A stretch of 64,000 nucleotides of DNA, from NCBI GenBank assembly GCA_947498705.1, contig CANMLW010000001.1, forward strand, positions 992,001 through 1,056,000, written 5' to 3'. Source of the stretch: an uncultured Aquimarina sp. (lineage in GTDB: Bacteria; Bacteroidota; Bacteroidia; Flavobacteriales; Flavobacteriaceae). Shown here one piece after another: positions 1 to 9,189 of this stretch; within the stretch, counting starts at the first letter, position 1; the number at the start of each line of letters is the position of its first letter. The translations under genes were made by a program, and so were the position numbers. The notes under the pieces are model-generated. The model worked only from the letters and a program-made list of their open reading frames with translations, made no database searches and was not told the DNA's origin.

Positions 1-344
1 TTTATCATTTTGGTGATGGTCAAAGCTTTACTCTTACCTCTGATGATGATGCAAACTTTTTTGGTACCGATGGTGCAAATCCGGTTTTTTCATATCACAA
101 ACTTAACTTGAGTACCAAAGAAAGTCTTGGTGTTTTATCAGAAAGTTTACCCAAAACATTTGCCGCTTCTAGAACTGCATTTATGATGCAAATAAGTGAT
201 ACAGAAATACTATTTCCGATCGCAGGAACAGACTTAGACGCTATCTATAGCTATAACCCAGCTACTGGAGAGACATCACAAAAATCAAAAAGCTCCAGTG
301 GCTATATTACAGGCATTGTAGCATTAACAAAACAAAACGACTAA
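1..344 (+). CDS. 3' end of a DUF4374-like lipoprotein gene (partial)
   Basis: The reading frame is open from the left window edge to the TAA at 342-344, so this is the C-terminal part (about 113 residues) of a longer gene that begins outside the window. Apparent start codons inside the fragment are not needed. The visible part alternates hydrophobic and polar residues with repeated NPVFSYHKL- and DAIYSYNPATGE-like stretches, as in beta-propeller proteins. DUF4374 proteins of this kind are often found beside TonB receptors and ABC exporters in Bacteroidota, which fits the following genes, but the match is by memory and context. The stop overlaps the next start as TAATG, so the two genes are translationally coupled. 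Confidence 0.5.
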   Translation, partial: YHFGDGQSFTLTSDDDANFFGTDGANPVFSYHKLNLSTKESLGVLSESLPKTFAASRTAFMMQISDTEILFPIAGTDLDAIYSYNPATGETSQKSKSSSGYITGIVALTKQND

Positions 345-1045
345 TGTTACAAGCAATTGATTTAACCAAAAAATATGGGGATTTTACAGCTGTAAAATCC
401 CTGAACCTTTCTATTAACCCCGGACAAATATTTTGTCTTTTAGGAGCTAACGGAGCAGGAAAATCGACAACCATTAATCTCTTCTTGAACTTTATTGGTG
501 CAACTAAGGGAAAAGCATTAGTTGGTAATATGGATGTAAAATCTAACCCACAAAAAACGAAAGGACTGATCTCTTACATTCCAGAAAATTTAATGCTCTA
601 TAAAAGTCTAACTGGATTAGAAAACCTTAGTTTCTTTTGCGGCTTGTCAAGAAGCCCATTGAACAAAGATGAATTGGAACATATCTTACTTAAATCTGGT
701 TTACAACCTGATTTTATAAATAAACGAGTTCATAGTTATTCTAAAGGAATGCGGCAAAAAGTAGGGATCGCATTGGCAAGAGCACGTAATTCAAAAATTC
801 TTTTATTAGATGAGCCCACCTCTGGTCTGGACCCTAAGGCCAGTAATGAGTTTTCTGAACTGTTATTAGAGATGAAAGAAAAAGGAGTAACCATACTTAT
901 GGCAACCCACGATCTGTTTAGGGCAAAAGATACAGGTACTCATATTGGAATTATGAAAGAAGGACAATTATTAGAAAAGTTTGATACCGGATCTGTAAGT
1001 TTTATGGATCTAGAAAGCCTTTATTTAAAACATATGAAAAACTAA
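344..1045 (+). CDS. ABC transporter ATP-binding protein (ABC-2 type, cassette 1)
   Basis: This 233-residue nucleotide-binding subunit has Walker A GANGAGKST at residues 34-42, the ABC signature YSKGMRQ at about 132-138 and Walker B KILLLDEP at 151-158, followed by a switch His (ATHD). It should power the two permeases encoded directly downstream at the inner membrane. It aligns without gaps over the first 160 residues with the ATPase at 15564-16259, about half identical by eye, so the two are paralogues. It starts inside the stop codon of the preceding gene (TAATG). The transported substrate cannot be read from the sequence; the family includes CcmA/NosF-like exporters. Confidence 0.93.
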   Translation: MLQAIDLTKKYGDFTAVKSLNLSINPGQIFCLLGANGAGKSTTINLFLNFIGATKGKALVGNMDVKSNPQKTKGLISYIPENLMLYKSLTGLENLSFFCGLSRSPLNKDELEHILLKSGLQPDFINKRVHSYSKGMRQKVGIALARARNSKILLLDEPTSGLDPKASNEFSELLLEMKEKGVTILMATHDLFRAKDTGTHIGIMKEGQLLEKFDTGSVSFMDLESLYLKHMKN

Positions 1046-1095
1046 CTTTTATCGATTGTATTCACTCCTAAAAGTCATTATCAACTTTTTTTAAA

Positions 1096-2532
1096 ATGAA
1101 AGTTTTAACATTACTTATTAAAAAAGAAATTAAAATAGCCTTACGACAACGCTTGATAAGGATCATGGCTATAATTATCGTACTATTATTAAGTACAGCA
1201 TTATGGGCTGGATACATTACTTATAACCAACAACAAGAAAATGTTGAACTAGCACAGGAGCAAAGAAGAATCGAGTGGTTGCATCAAATAGATAAAAACC
1301 CGCATACAGCCGCTCATTACGGCACCTTTGTTTTTAAACCTAAAACGCTTTTAAGTCTATTCGATTTTGGACTAGATACCTTTACAGGAACTTCTAAATA
1401 TCTGGAGGCTCATTACCAGCATGAATTTATGTTTAGACCTGCTCAAGAATATAGCAGTACTATTCGTTTTGGGCAGCTTAGTGCTGCATTGGTTTTTCAA
1501 CTTCTTATACCTTTGTTAGTTATTTTTTTATCCTTTAATTCTTTTACATCAGAAAGAGAAAACGGAACCTTACGTTTATTAATGAGTCAGCATATTTCCT
1601 ATGGCACTATTGCAACGGGAAAGATTGCTGCTATTTTACTAATTCTATTCTCACTGCTTGTCCCACTTTTTACAGTGGCTCTTATTTTTTCTAACAACTA
1701 TATAAATGCAAATGTTATCCAAGACTTGTCGTTTCGTATTCTTTTATTACTTGTTTTGTATGCATTGTACATTGTTATTTTTGTTTCTCTTTCGGTTTGG
1801 GTTTCTATGCTTTCAAAAACGGGACGTAATTCATTACTCATACTATTATCCATTTGGGTGTTTTTTGCTGTTATTGTTCCTAAAACTGCTACTGGTCTAG
1901 GAACACAATTAACTCCGTTACCATCCTTAAAAATTTTTAGAAACACCATCGCAGATGATATTAAAAACGGATTAGAAGGAGATCTCTCTGCTTCTGAAAG
2001 AAGAAAAGAATTAGAAAAAACCTATTTAAAAAAATATCAAAAAGATTCCTTGCATCAACTTCCTATAAATTTTTTAGGAATTAGTTTACAAGCCGGCGAA
2101 GATTATGCTGCAAAGGTATACGATCATCATTGGCAAAAACTTGAACAAACTATAGAAAAACAAAATGCCATAAGTAGTTGGGCCAGTTTTATTAGTCCTT
2201 ATATCGCCATAAGAAATTTATCAATGGCACTTACCTCGACAGATGTAAACGCCTACTTTCATTTTCATAAACATACTGAAGTATATAGAAGAAACCTGGT
2301 TAAAAAAATGAATATGGATTTGGCTAAAAACTCAAAAAACGGAGAATTCTTTGAGTATAAAGCTAATGAAAATTTATGGAAGACTATTGCTCCTTTTGCA
2401 TACACGACAACATCTGTTAACCGTGTAATTGCATCTTATTTTATAGAAATCGTTGCAATTTTTACATGGATTATACTATTGCTATTCGCAATTTATAGTT
2501 ATTCAAAAAAAATCAAAGCTAGTTATGTTTAG
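1096..2532 (+). CDS. ABC transporter permease, DUF3526 type (cassette 1, first permease)
   Basis: This is a 478-residue membrane protein. An N-terminal transmembrane helix (residues about 20-40) is followed by a roughly 100-residue extracytoplasmic region containing GTFVFKPKTLLSLFDFGLD. A cluster of five hydrophobic segments (about 130-265), a second soluble domain of about 170 residues and a final helix come after it. This layout and the ERENGTLRLLMSQ motif are typical of DUF3526/ABC-2 permeases. The paralogue at 11590-13041 shares the same landmarks in the same order. It lies 50 bp after the ATPase gene and its 3' end overlaps the next permease, so the three form one transporter. No substrate is evident. 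Confidence 0.88.
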   Translation: MKVLTLLIKKEIKIALRQRLIRIMAIIIVLLLSTALWAGYITYNQQQENVELAQEQRRIEWLHQIDKNPHTAAHYGTFVFKPKTLLSLFDFGLDTFTGTSKYLEAHYQHEFMFRPAQEYSSTIRFGQLSAALVFQLLIPLLVIFLSFNSFTSERENGTLRLLMSQHISYGTIATGKIAAILLILFSLLVPLFTVALIFSNNYINANVIQDLSFRILLLLVLYALYIVIFVSLSVWVSMLSKTGRNSLLILLSIWVFFAVIVPKTATGLGTQLTPLPSLKIFRNTIADDIKNGLEGDLSASERRKELEKTYLKKYQKDSLHQLPINFLGISLQAGEDYAAKVYDHHWQKLEQTIEKQNAISSWASFISPYIAIRNLSMALTSTDVNAYFHFHKHTEVYRRNLVKKMNMDLAKNSKNGEFFEYKANENLWKTIAPFAYTTTSVNRVIASYFIEIVAIFTWIILLLFAIYSYSKKIKASYV

Positions 2533-3961
2533 TGTTTTCAAGATTATCATAAAAAATGAGTGGCTTCATTTTATCAGAAATAAGTTTCAGATAGGTTTAT
2601 TGGTTGGGGTCTTGATTTTAGGAGTAGCAGCTGTATTTAACGGTATATTGTTGGTGAATTCGCAAAAGGAAACTATTGCAGAAATTTCTAAAATAGAATC
2701 TAAAGAATTTCAAGGGTATGAAGATGCTTTCAAAAATGAAATAACCAATCAAGAACAAAAAAGGCATTATACAAATGCTACCAACCCTGCTTTTGCCTGG
2801 CACCGTCACACATATAATGCAATTTTTCCTATACATGATTATGCATCTTTGTCTATTGGGCAATTAGATCTTAATCCCTTTTATTTTAGACTTACGGGTA
2901 TGAGTCTCTATTATCAAATTTTTGAGAATGATATTGCCAATCCGTTAAAACTGTTTGTAGGAAACTTTGACCTATCTTTTATCATTATTTACCTTTTTCC
3001 ATTACTTATTATAACTTTTACTTATAGTCTCTATGCCCAGGAAAAAGAACAAGGAATTTTACCAATGCTTAAACTTCAAACCTTGGGAGTTGATAGAATC
3101 GTTATATCTCAATGGGCTTTTTATTTTATTCTTATTACAGGATTGGCTTTAGGGGTTACCCTATTAGGGTTGTTGTGCAGTGGTAATATCTTAAAAGCAG
3201 ATAATCAATATCCTGTTTTTATATGGCTTGTGGGAGTATTTATGTATTGCTCATTTTGGTTTGGAGTGATGTTATTGATCATAGGGCTAAAAATGAGTTC
3301 GGCTTTTAATGCTATTATGAGTTTGGGTATTTGGTTGGTATTATTAATTGTTATTCCGGCTGTTTTAAACATATGGGTGACGATTCAATATCCTATTGAT
3401 AATACTCCTCTTGCAGCCATTTCCAGAAGAAATAGTATGGATAACGAAAATGATCCTAATGAAGCACATCAAATTATTCAGGATTTTTTCAGGCAAGACC
3501 CTCGTTACTACAGACCTAAAGACTCTGTTTCTAATAACTTGGCTGCAAAGGCATATGCAGGGTTAACATCTTTGCAAGATATTCATAATACGCTTCATGT
3601 AACTACTTACAGACACCAGGTGCGACAAAGGGATTTATGGACAAAAAAAATGAATTGGATCAGTCCGGCAATAAATATTCAAGAGTTGTTTAATCAAGTA
3701 GGACATACCGATGTTAGCTCTTATCAACATTTTCAACAATCGATTAAAATATTTCATGATCAAATCACTGCATTTTATTTCAAAAAACTGTTTTGGGATA
3801 AAAAAATTCAACAAAGTGATTACAAAAACCGCCCTGTATTTCGGTTGGTAGAAGGAAAAACCCTAAGATTCTATGCACTAATGGATTTAGGAAAAATAGT
3901 AGGTGCTTTTTTCCTATTCGCAACTATAGGATGGCTTCTCTTAAAAAGAAAAAACACTTAA
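2525..3961 (+). CDS. ABC transporter permease, DUF3526 type (cassette 1, second permease)
   Basis: The chosen start is the ATG at 2525, which overlaps the end of the previous permease gene by 8 bp and gives a 478-residue protein beginning MFSVFKIIIKNEW. A longer open frame reaches back to 2453 but would lie inside the upstream gene. It has an N-terminal helix, an extracytoplasmic region with SIGQLDLNPF, a DLSFIIIYLFPLLII helix, the cytoplasmic EKEQGILPMLKLQ motif, further helices and a second soluble domain before the last helix. The second permease of the other cassette (10244-11593) shares these motifs. The two permeases probably form a heterodimer with the ATPase encoded at 344. Confidence 0.87.
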   Translation: MFSVFKIIIKNEWLHFIRNKFQIGLLVGVLILGVAAVFNGILLVNSQKETIAEISKIESKEFQGYEDAFKNEITNQEQKRHYTNATNPAFAWHRHTYNAIFPIHDYASLSIGQLDLNPFYFRLTGMSLYYQIFENDIANPLKLFVGNFDLSFIIIYLFPLLIITFTYSLYAQEKEQGILPMLKLQTLGVDRIVISQWAFYFILITGLALGVTLLGLLCSGNILKADNQYPVFIWLVGVFMYCSFWFGVMLLIIGLKMSSAFNAIMSLGIWLVLLIVIPAVLNIWVTIQYPIDNTPLAAISRRNSMDNENDPNEAHQIIQDFFRQDPRYYRPKDSVSNNLAAKAYAGLTSLQDIHNTLHVTTYRHQVRQRDLWTKKMNWISPAINIQELFNQVGHTDVSSYQHFQQSIKIFHDQITAFYFKKLFWDKKIQQSDYKNRPVFRLVEGKTLRFYALMDLGKIVGAFFLFATIGWLLLKRKNT

Positions 3962-4043
3962 AAAAAGAAACGGTATGAACTTATTTTAATCCAAACATTC
4001 ATCAAAAAACGAACATTTATTTCTTAATTAAAACTACTATTTA

Positions 4044-6260
4044 GTGAACTTTACTTTGCCTAAAATATGGTGTATTCTTCTGGTTTTCTGTTGGTCTATA
4101 ACAGGTGTAATTGCACAAACCAATGATTTTTCACCACCAGAACATCCTTTAATTATCGAAGCTAAAAAAGCTTCAGAAGAAATTAAGATAGATGGAAAAC
4201 TTATTGAAAGTGATTGGCAACAAGCCCGTGTGACAAAAGATTTTTTCAGAAGAGAACCCAGACAAGGAGGAGCCTACAAATACGAGACAGAAGTAAAAGT
4301 TCTATTTGACGAAAAAAACATTTATTTTGGAGTATTTTGTAAAGACTCTTTAGGAAAAAAAGGAATTAGGGTTCAAAATCTTCAGCGCGATTTTGATGAA
4401 AGAGAAAACGATGTTTTTGCAATTCAAATAGATGCGCAAAACCTGAAACAATACAGTGTTTCATTTCAAACTACGCCTTTTGGAAACCAAAAAGACCTAC
4501 AAGATTTTAATGATAGAAGTCGTGATGCTAACTGGAACGCTCTTTGGACTGTAAGAACACAACGAACACCAGAGGGATATTATGCAGAGTTTGCGATACC
4601 ATTTAAAGCTCTTCGCTATGAAAAACCAAAAAATGGAGAAGAAATCACTTGGGGTATTACCATGAGTCGTCTTGCCAGAAGAGATTATGAACAAACTGTT
4701 TTTCCTCCTATACCACAAGCGGCGAGTCAATATCGAATGACCTATGCGGCTCAGTTAAAAGGTTTAGAATTACCAAATGCAGGTATTAATCTAAGGATAG
4801 AACCCTATATGTTATCCAAATATACCCGAAATGAGTCTATAGATCAAATAACATCTGACCATGATCCAAAAACAGGATTAGATATAAAATGGGCTTTTAA
4901 CCCCAGATCTGTACTTGACCTTACAGTTAATACAGATTTTGCACAGGCCGATGTCGACCTTACAGTTAACAACCTGGAACGTTTTAATCTTTTTTTTCCT
5001 GAAAGAAGATCATTTTTTTTAGAAAACTCGGGGATTTGGGCAGGAAGTTCTAGTAGATCAGTACTTCCTTTTTTTAGTAGAAAAATTGGATTACAAGGAA
5101 ATTTTAATGCAATACCAGTTCCTATAGATGTAGGTGCTAGATTTACAGATCGCAATGAAAAGCGAACTCTGGGAGCCTTATACATTCGACAAAGACAAAC
5201 AGACAATAGTGCTGCTGCCAATTTTGGAGTGTTACGCTATACCCAAAACTTTGGCAAAGAAAACAATATTGGCATTATGTATAATCATCGACTCGATGAA
5301 CCCAATACTACAATCGATACACAACAAAACAATAACTCTACAGTTACTGTAGATGGTTTTATGAGGTTTGATGACACCTGGTCTCTTTCATACTTATTGT
5401 CGGGTACTTATGATGAAAATCAAGATAAAAAAGGAATTGCAGGAAGTCTTCTTGCAGCGTATCGAAGTAGTCATATGTATTGGGGCTGGTCTACAGATTT
5501 TGTAAGTAAGGATTATCTACCGGGTACTGGGTTTGTTTTTCAAAATAACGCTGTTCATCATGATCCTGGAGGGTATTTTATCATTCGGCCAAAAAAAATC
5601 AAATGGATACGACGTTGGGACCCTGGTCTTTTTATTAACTATTATCATGATTATGAAAACCCTGAGAACTTTCAGCAAGCAAACCTATATTTATTTCCTG
5701 TGTATGTTTTTTTTAGTGATAATAGTTTTTTGGAATATGCAGTTATCCCTACCTGGCAAAATGTAAATTTTGATTTTAGTCCTTTGGGGATTCCAATAGA
5801 ACAACAACAATATTTTTACAATCGACAAACAATTCGGTATCGTAGTGATCAGTCAAAAAAACTATCAATTTCTTCTTCCCTGTCTTGGGGAGGGTTTTAC
5901 AATGGAAATCGTACCATCATAAAATCAGGAATCCGCTATGCTCCCATCCCACATATTTCTATTGGTACAGATTATGAATACAACGCATTACAAAACTTAG
6001 GTATCTCAAAAGAAGATAAAGACACTCATATATATACCGCAAACTCTCGCTTAGCCATTTCACCACAACTACAACTTACAGGGTCTTACCAATACAACTC
6101 GTTTAGTAAACAAGGGTTTTGGAATGCGCGATTTAGTTGGGAATATGCTCCATTGTCTTTTCTTTATTTGGTTTTTAATGAAACTCGATCTACCGATGAT
6201 CTGGATCCAACCAATAACCAACAGTTAATCGGAAAACTTACTTTTTTAAAGCAATTTTAA
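4044..6260 (+). CDS. DUF5916 domain protein with N-terminal CBM9-like domain, outer-membrane type
   Basis: The start is a GTG; a TAA lies in frame 15 bp upstream and no ATG is available. The 738-residue product opens with a signal peptide ending near VIAQ (residue 25). Residues about 35-235 resemble a CBM9-like beta-sandwich, including IKIDGKLIESDWQQA and the NIYFGVFCKD strand. The rest looks like the DUF5916 beta-barrel region: many alternating strands, FFPERRSFFLENSG, and a terminal aromatic F. Such proteins are predicted to sit in the outer membrane; no activity is established. It follows the second permease by 82 bp and is probably co-expressed with it and with the MATE gene 2 bp downstream. 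Confidence 0.85.
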   Translation: MNFTLPKIWCILLVFCWSITGVIAQTNDFSPPEHPLIIEAKKASEEIKIDGKLIESDWQQARVTKDFFRREPRQGGAYKYETEVKVLFDEKNIYFGVFCKDSLGKKGIRVQNLQRDFDERENDVFAIQIDAQNLKQYSVSFQTTPFGNQKDLQDFNDRSRDANWNALWTVRTQRTPEGYYAEFAIPFKALRYEKPKNGEEITWGITMSRLARRDYEQTVFPPIPQAASQYRMTYAAQLKGLELPNAGINLRIEPYMLSKYTRNESIDQITSDHDPKTGLDIKWAFNPRSVLDLTVNTDFAQADVDLTVNNLERFNLFFPERRSFFLENSGIWAGSSSRSVLPFFSRKIGLQGNFNAIPVPIDVGARFTDRNEKRTLGALYIRQRQTDNSAAANFGVLRYTQNFGKENNIGIMYNHRLDEPNTTIDTQQNNNSTVTVDGFMRFDDTWSLSYLLSGTYDENQDKKGIAGSLLAAYRSSHMYWGWSTDFVSKDYLPGTGFVFQNNAVHHDPGGYFIIRPKKIKWIRRWDPGLFINYYHDYENPENFQQANLYLFPVYVFFSDNSFLEYAVIPTWQNVNFDFSPLGIPIEQQQYFYNRQTIRYRSDQSKKLSISSSLSWGGFYNGNRTIIKSGIRYAPIPHISIGTDYEYNALQNLGISKEDKDTHIYTANSRLAISPQLQLTGSYQYNSFSKQGFWNARFSWEYAPLSFLYLVFNETRSTDDLDPTNNQQLIGKLTFLKQF

Positions 6261-6262
6261 AA

Positions 6263-7621
6263 ATGTCAAAAATAGACTTACAAAATACTCCTTTAAAACA
6301 GTTGATACTAAAGCTATCCATTCCAAGTATAATGGGTATGATGGTAGTAAGTCTTAATACACTAATTGATGCTTTTTATATAAGTCATTTTGAGAGTCAG
6401 GAAGCTTTTGCCGCTATATCTATTTTATTTCCATTTACATTAATTATAAATAGTATTACCGTATGCATTGCTGCCGGAAGTGCTTCACTGCTTAGTCGTT
6501 CGCTAGGATCTAAAGATGTAAACACTCAAAAAAAAATTCTTCCAAATATTAGAAGTATATCAATAGTAAGTGCTTTTATTTTGTTCATAGTCTGTCAATT
6601 ATTTGCTGAAGAATTAGTTGATAGTTTGGGGGCAAAAGATACCGTAGCACTTTATGCGATATCCTATTTAAAAGTTTATAGTACTGGATTTTTCTTTTCG
6701 ATCTTTGGATTAGCTGCAAATGGTTTGATACGAGCAGAAGGTCATATAAAAGAAGCCATGCGCTATACCATGTTGTCGGTGATTATAAATGTAGTATGTA
6801 CCCCTATTCTTATGGAGGTTCTAAAATTAGGAATTGTCGGGGCGGCCCTAAGTAGTGTTCTTGCCATGGGTGTTTATGCTATTGCTACTTCGCTTTACTT
6901 ACTTTCTAAAAAGTCACAATTTCCCTCAGGAAAATTTTTTCAGTTCAATATAAATAAACCCATCCTTTGGGAAATCTTAAAAATAGGTTTTTCTTCAAGT
7001 TTGATACAACTATCGAATACTGTAAAGTACTTCTTTTTATTTCAAGTTTTGACCACATTGGGAACTGTTACCGATATTACTTTATTTAGTGGAGTACTAC
7101 GTGTATTTACTTTTATGGCCATTCCTATACTGGGCTTTTTACAACCATTGCAACCCATTGTAGGTGTAAATTATGGAGCAAAGAACTATGATAAAATACA
7201 TAAAGCATTTGCTTTATTCACAAAAGGCGGAATTGTTTTTGCAATAGTTTTATTAATTCCTGTTCTTTTTTTTACCGAGTGGATGTTAAAAATTGTCGTA
7301 AACCAGACCATCCCAGATATAGCCACCCTATGGAAGATTCGCGTTGTATTTTTGGTTTTACTTATTTTACCGATTGGTTCTAGTGCGATTATTCTATTTC
7401 AATCATTAGGAAAAGCAAAAGAAGCTAGTATACTTCCTTTATTGCGTCCAATCGTGTTATTTTTGCCTTTGTTGTGGGTTTTTAAACATTTTTATGGAAT
7501 AGATGGATTATACTATGTCCTTATTGCAGAAAACACCCTTTACGCAATATTTGCCTGGCGATTGGTTCTAAGTGTAAAAAAGAAAATAAAATTACCTATT
7601 CTGAAATCTAAAATAGCCTAA
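6263..7621 (+). CDS. MATE family efflux transporter
   Basis: The 452-residue protein has about twelve hydrophobic segments in two similar halves. It opens with NTPLKQLILKLSIPSIMGMM and LNTLIDAFYISHF, the usual start of MATE cation/drug antiporters, and contains the LQPLQPIVGVNYGAKN motif of the second half. Family members export organic cations or other small molecules using Na+ or H+ gradients; the substrate is unknown. The gene begins 2 bp after the DUF5916 gene and ends the + strand operon. Its stop is only 18 bp from the convergent methyltransferase gene, with no clear terminator between them. Confidence 0.9.
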   Translation: MSKIDLQNTPLKQLILKLSIPSIMGMMVVSLNTLIDAFYISHFESQEAFAAISILFPFTLIINSITVCIAAGSASLLSRSLGSKDVNTQKKILPNIRSISIVSAFILFIVCQLFAEELVDSLGAKDTVALYAISYLKVYSTGFFFSIFGLAANGLIRAEGHIKEAMRYTMLSVIINVVCTPILMEVLKLGIVGAALSSVLAMGVYAIATSLYLLSKKSQFPSGKFFQFNINKPILWEILKIGFSSSLIQLSNTVKYFFLFQVLTTLGTVTDITLFSGVLRVFTFMAIPILGFLQPLQPIVGVNYGAKNYDKIHKAFALFTKGGIVFAIVLLIPVLFFTEWMLKIVVNQTIPDIATLWKIRVVFLVLLILPIGSSAIILFQSLGKAKEASILPLLRPIVLFLPLLWVFKHFYGIDGLYYVLIAENTLYAIFAWRLVLSVKKKIKLPILKSKIA

Positions 7622-7639
7622 GTAATACCCATTTGATGG

Positions 7640-8254
7640 TTATTGTTTTCTGGCAACAATATGAAATACATGCCAAAATTTTGAAGTTCCAGAAATGGTT
7701 TTTCCTTCGGCAGCTACTTCTTTTTTAACAATAATCGAAAAGTTTTCTAAAAGTTCAGAAACTTGAGTATTAGAATGAAACGTCATATGGGACATTTCTT
7801 TTGTATTCCAACTATCTTTGGGTCCAAAAAAATGTCCACAAAAAATTGCTTTAGAAGGTAATGCCTCTACAATTGCCTGCCACAATGACTCAAAGTTTGT
7901 TGGAGCACAAAACGGAAGACTAAAACTAGCATTAACCAATTGGGCTTCTGGCAATTTAGTAATCTGGTTAAAATCTAATAAACAAGTCTTCAGATGTTTC
8001 TTTAGATCATTTGGTACCGAGTTTGATAAGTGTTCCAATCCATCTATTTCTTTATCTATGGCAGTAACTTTCCATCCAGTTTCTAATAGTGCAAAGGTAT
8101 CAATGCCAGTACCACACCCCAGGTCCAATGCATTCTTAACTACAAAATCATTTGAGTCTATTGATACAATATCAAGTGCCTTCTGTAATGTTGCAGCTGG
8201 TGAATGTTCCTTTTTGAGAAAAGAGACGTAGTGATTTTTCCAGGTAGTTGCCAT
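7640..8254 (-). CDS. class I SAM-dependent methyltransferase
   Basis: The 204-residue cytoplasmic protein carries motif I ALDLGCGTGIDTFALL (about residues 42-57), an acidic motif II (VTAIDKE) and a motif resembling LVNASFSLPFC, which is the SAM-binding Rossmann layout. The C-terminal part has no recognisable substrate-specific domain, and the length suggests a small-molecule methylase. It is a single gene, divergent from the Fur-family regulator, with 193 bp between the starts. The putative Zur box at 8404-8420 lies nearer the regulator, so this gene is not obviously under its control. Confidence 0.82.
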   Translation of the reverse strand: MATTWKNHYVSFLKKEHSPAATLQKALDIVSIDSNDFVVKNALDLGCGTGIDTFALLETGWKVTAIDKEIDGLEHLSNSVPNDLKKHLKTCLLDFNQITKLPEAQLVNASFSLPFCAPTNFESLWQAIVEALPSKAIFCGHFFGPKDSWNTKEMSHMTFHSNTQVSELLENFSIIVKKEVAAEGKTISGTSKFWHVFHIVARKQ

Positions 8255-8403
8255 AATTTATTTGCTATAAAATTTTGATAGTAAACATAGTTTTGGTCTT
8301 TATTTATTACACATCATCATAAATAAATGTTGCTTAACAAGTCACTATAAAACCTTAAAAAGACAATAACAAGTATTCTTTGTATCTTTAGAACAAGAGT
8401 TAA

Positions 8404-8420
8404 TTGCAACTTTATTGCAA
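8404..8420. promoter_or_regulatory. putative Zur operator upstream of the Fur-family gene
   Basis: The sequence contains GCAAC-TTT-ATTGC (core 8406-8418), which matches the 13-bp cores at 16864-16876 and 27651-27663 with one mismatch. It sits 28 bp before the ATG of the Fur-family regulator. This suggests autoregulation by a zinc-responsive repressor. No convincing TAnnTTTG element was found between the box and the start; a near match (TATCTTTA) lies upstream at about 8383. The assignment is by similarity among the three sites and by gene context. Confidence 0.6.
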
Positions 8421-8447
8421 TAATAACAAATTATTTCATTTTCAACT

Positions 8448-8825
8448 ATGAAAAAAAGAAGGAATACCCAAAAACAGGAATTGGTACTGGAAATTTTGGC
8501 AAACGCATCTCACACTATGTCTGCCGAAACGATTTTGGAAGCAATGCCTATTAAGATAAATAAAACCACTATCTATAGAATATTAGAGCGATTTACAGAA
8601 AGTGGAAAAGTTCATTTTGTTACCGGAGATGATGGTAGAGCGTATTATGCACTTTGTAAACAGTGTTCTTCAGAACATGACTTACATAATCATATTCATT
8701 TTCAGTGTAAATATTGTAATCAAATAGCATGTTTACCTTATACCATTAATGTTCCCGAATTAGAGAATTATGAAGTGCAGGAAACCCAATTTCTGTTAAT
8801 AGGAAAATGTAAAGAATGTATCTAA
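8448..8825 (+). CDS. zur: Fur-family metal-responsive repressor, probably Zur
   Basis: The 125-residue protein has the Fur winged-helix N-terminus (QELVLEILANASHTMSAETI, then KTTIYRILERF) and a C-terminal metal region with CKQC, a HDLHNHIHF histidine cluster, CKYC and a terminal CKEC. These CxxC pairs form the structural zinc site in Fur proteins. Zur is preferred over Fur because three GCAAC-N3-GTTGC palindromes lie in front of this gene, a COG0523 GTPase gene and an ABC/DUF3299 operon, all typical zinc-starvation genes. It is a little shorter than most Fur proteins (135-150 residues). PerR or Fur specificity cannot be excluded without binding data. Confidence 0.72.
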   Translation: MKKRRNTQKQELVLEILANASHTMSAETILEAMPIKINKTTIYRILERFTESGKVHFVTGDDGRAYYALCKQCSSEHDLHNHIHFQCKYCNQIACLPYTINVPELENYEVQETQFLLIGKCKECI

Positions 8826-9189
8826 CATCATGGTATCTTAAATCTATGATATTCTTTGTTTGTTGATTGTTCTTTCCTATTATAAAAATACAATTGGATG
8901 CATAAAGTTTAACGCATCCCCTCAAAAGAATTATTTTTTTATCCAAATATTAATTTGGAATACATCCTAACTATATTCATAAAGCTCATTATTCTAAATA
9001 CAAAACCTATCGAGTAACTATTTTACAACTTTTATGTTTAATGCAAACTCAACCAAATAAAACAAACATTTAATTCTATGATTTAAAAACCATTGATTGT
9101 GGCTTAACGAAGCTTTTAGACTCCTAAACAAATACTAAATGTACTCTTGGGAACTGAATATTTATTTGAGTTTAACTAATTTTATTTAT
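8826..9189. other. intergenic region after zur
   Basis: No convincing gene is seen. A small inverted repeat GGATGC/GCATCC (8896-8901 and 8914-8919) is followed by a T-rich stretch ending in a run of T near 8940 and may terminate the upstream gene, but the stem is only 6 bp. The remainder is plain AT-rich sequence leading into the next + strand gene. Confidence 0.3.

Noticed and set aside
4844-5221. 125-codon - strand frame inside the DUF5916 gene
   Set aside because: It lies wholly within a clear + strand gene and has no recognisable domain.
7818-8231. 137-codon + strand frame opposite the methyltransferase
   Set aside because: It mirrors a gene with a clear SAM motif; codon usage and content do not fit a protein.
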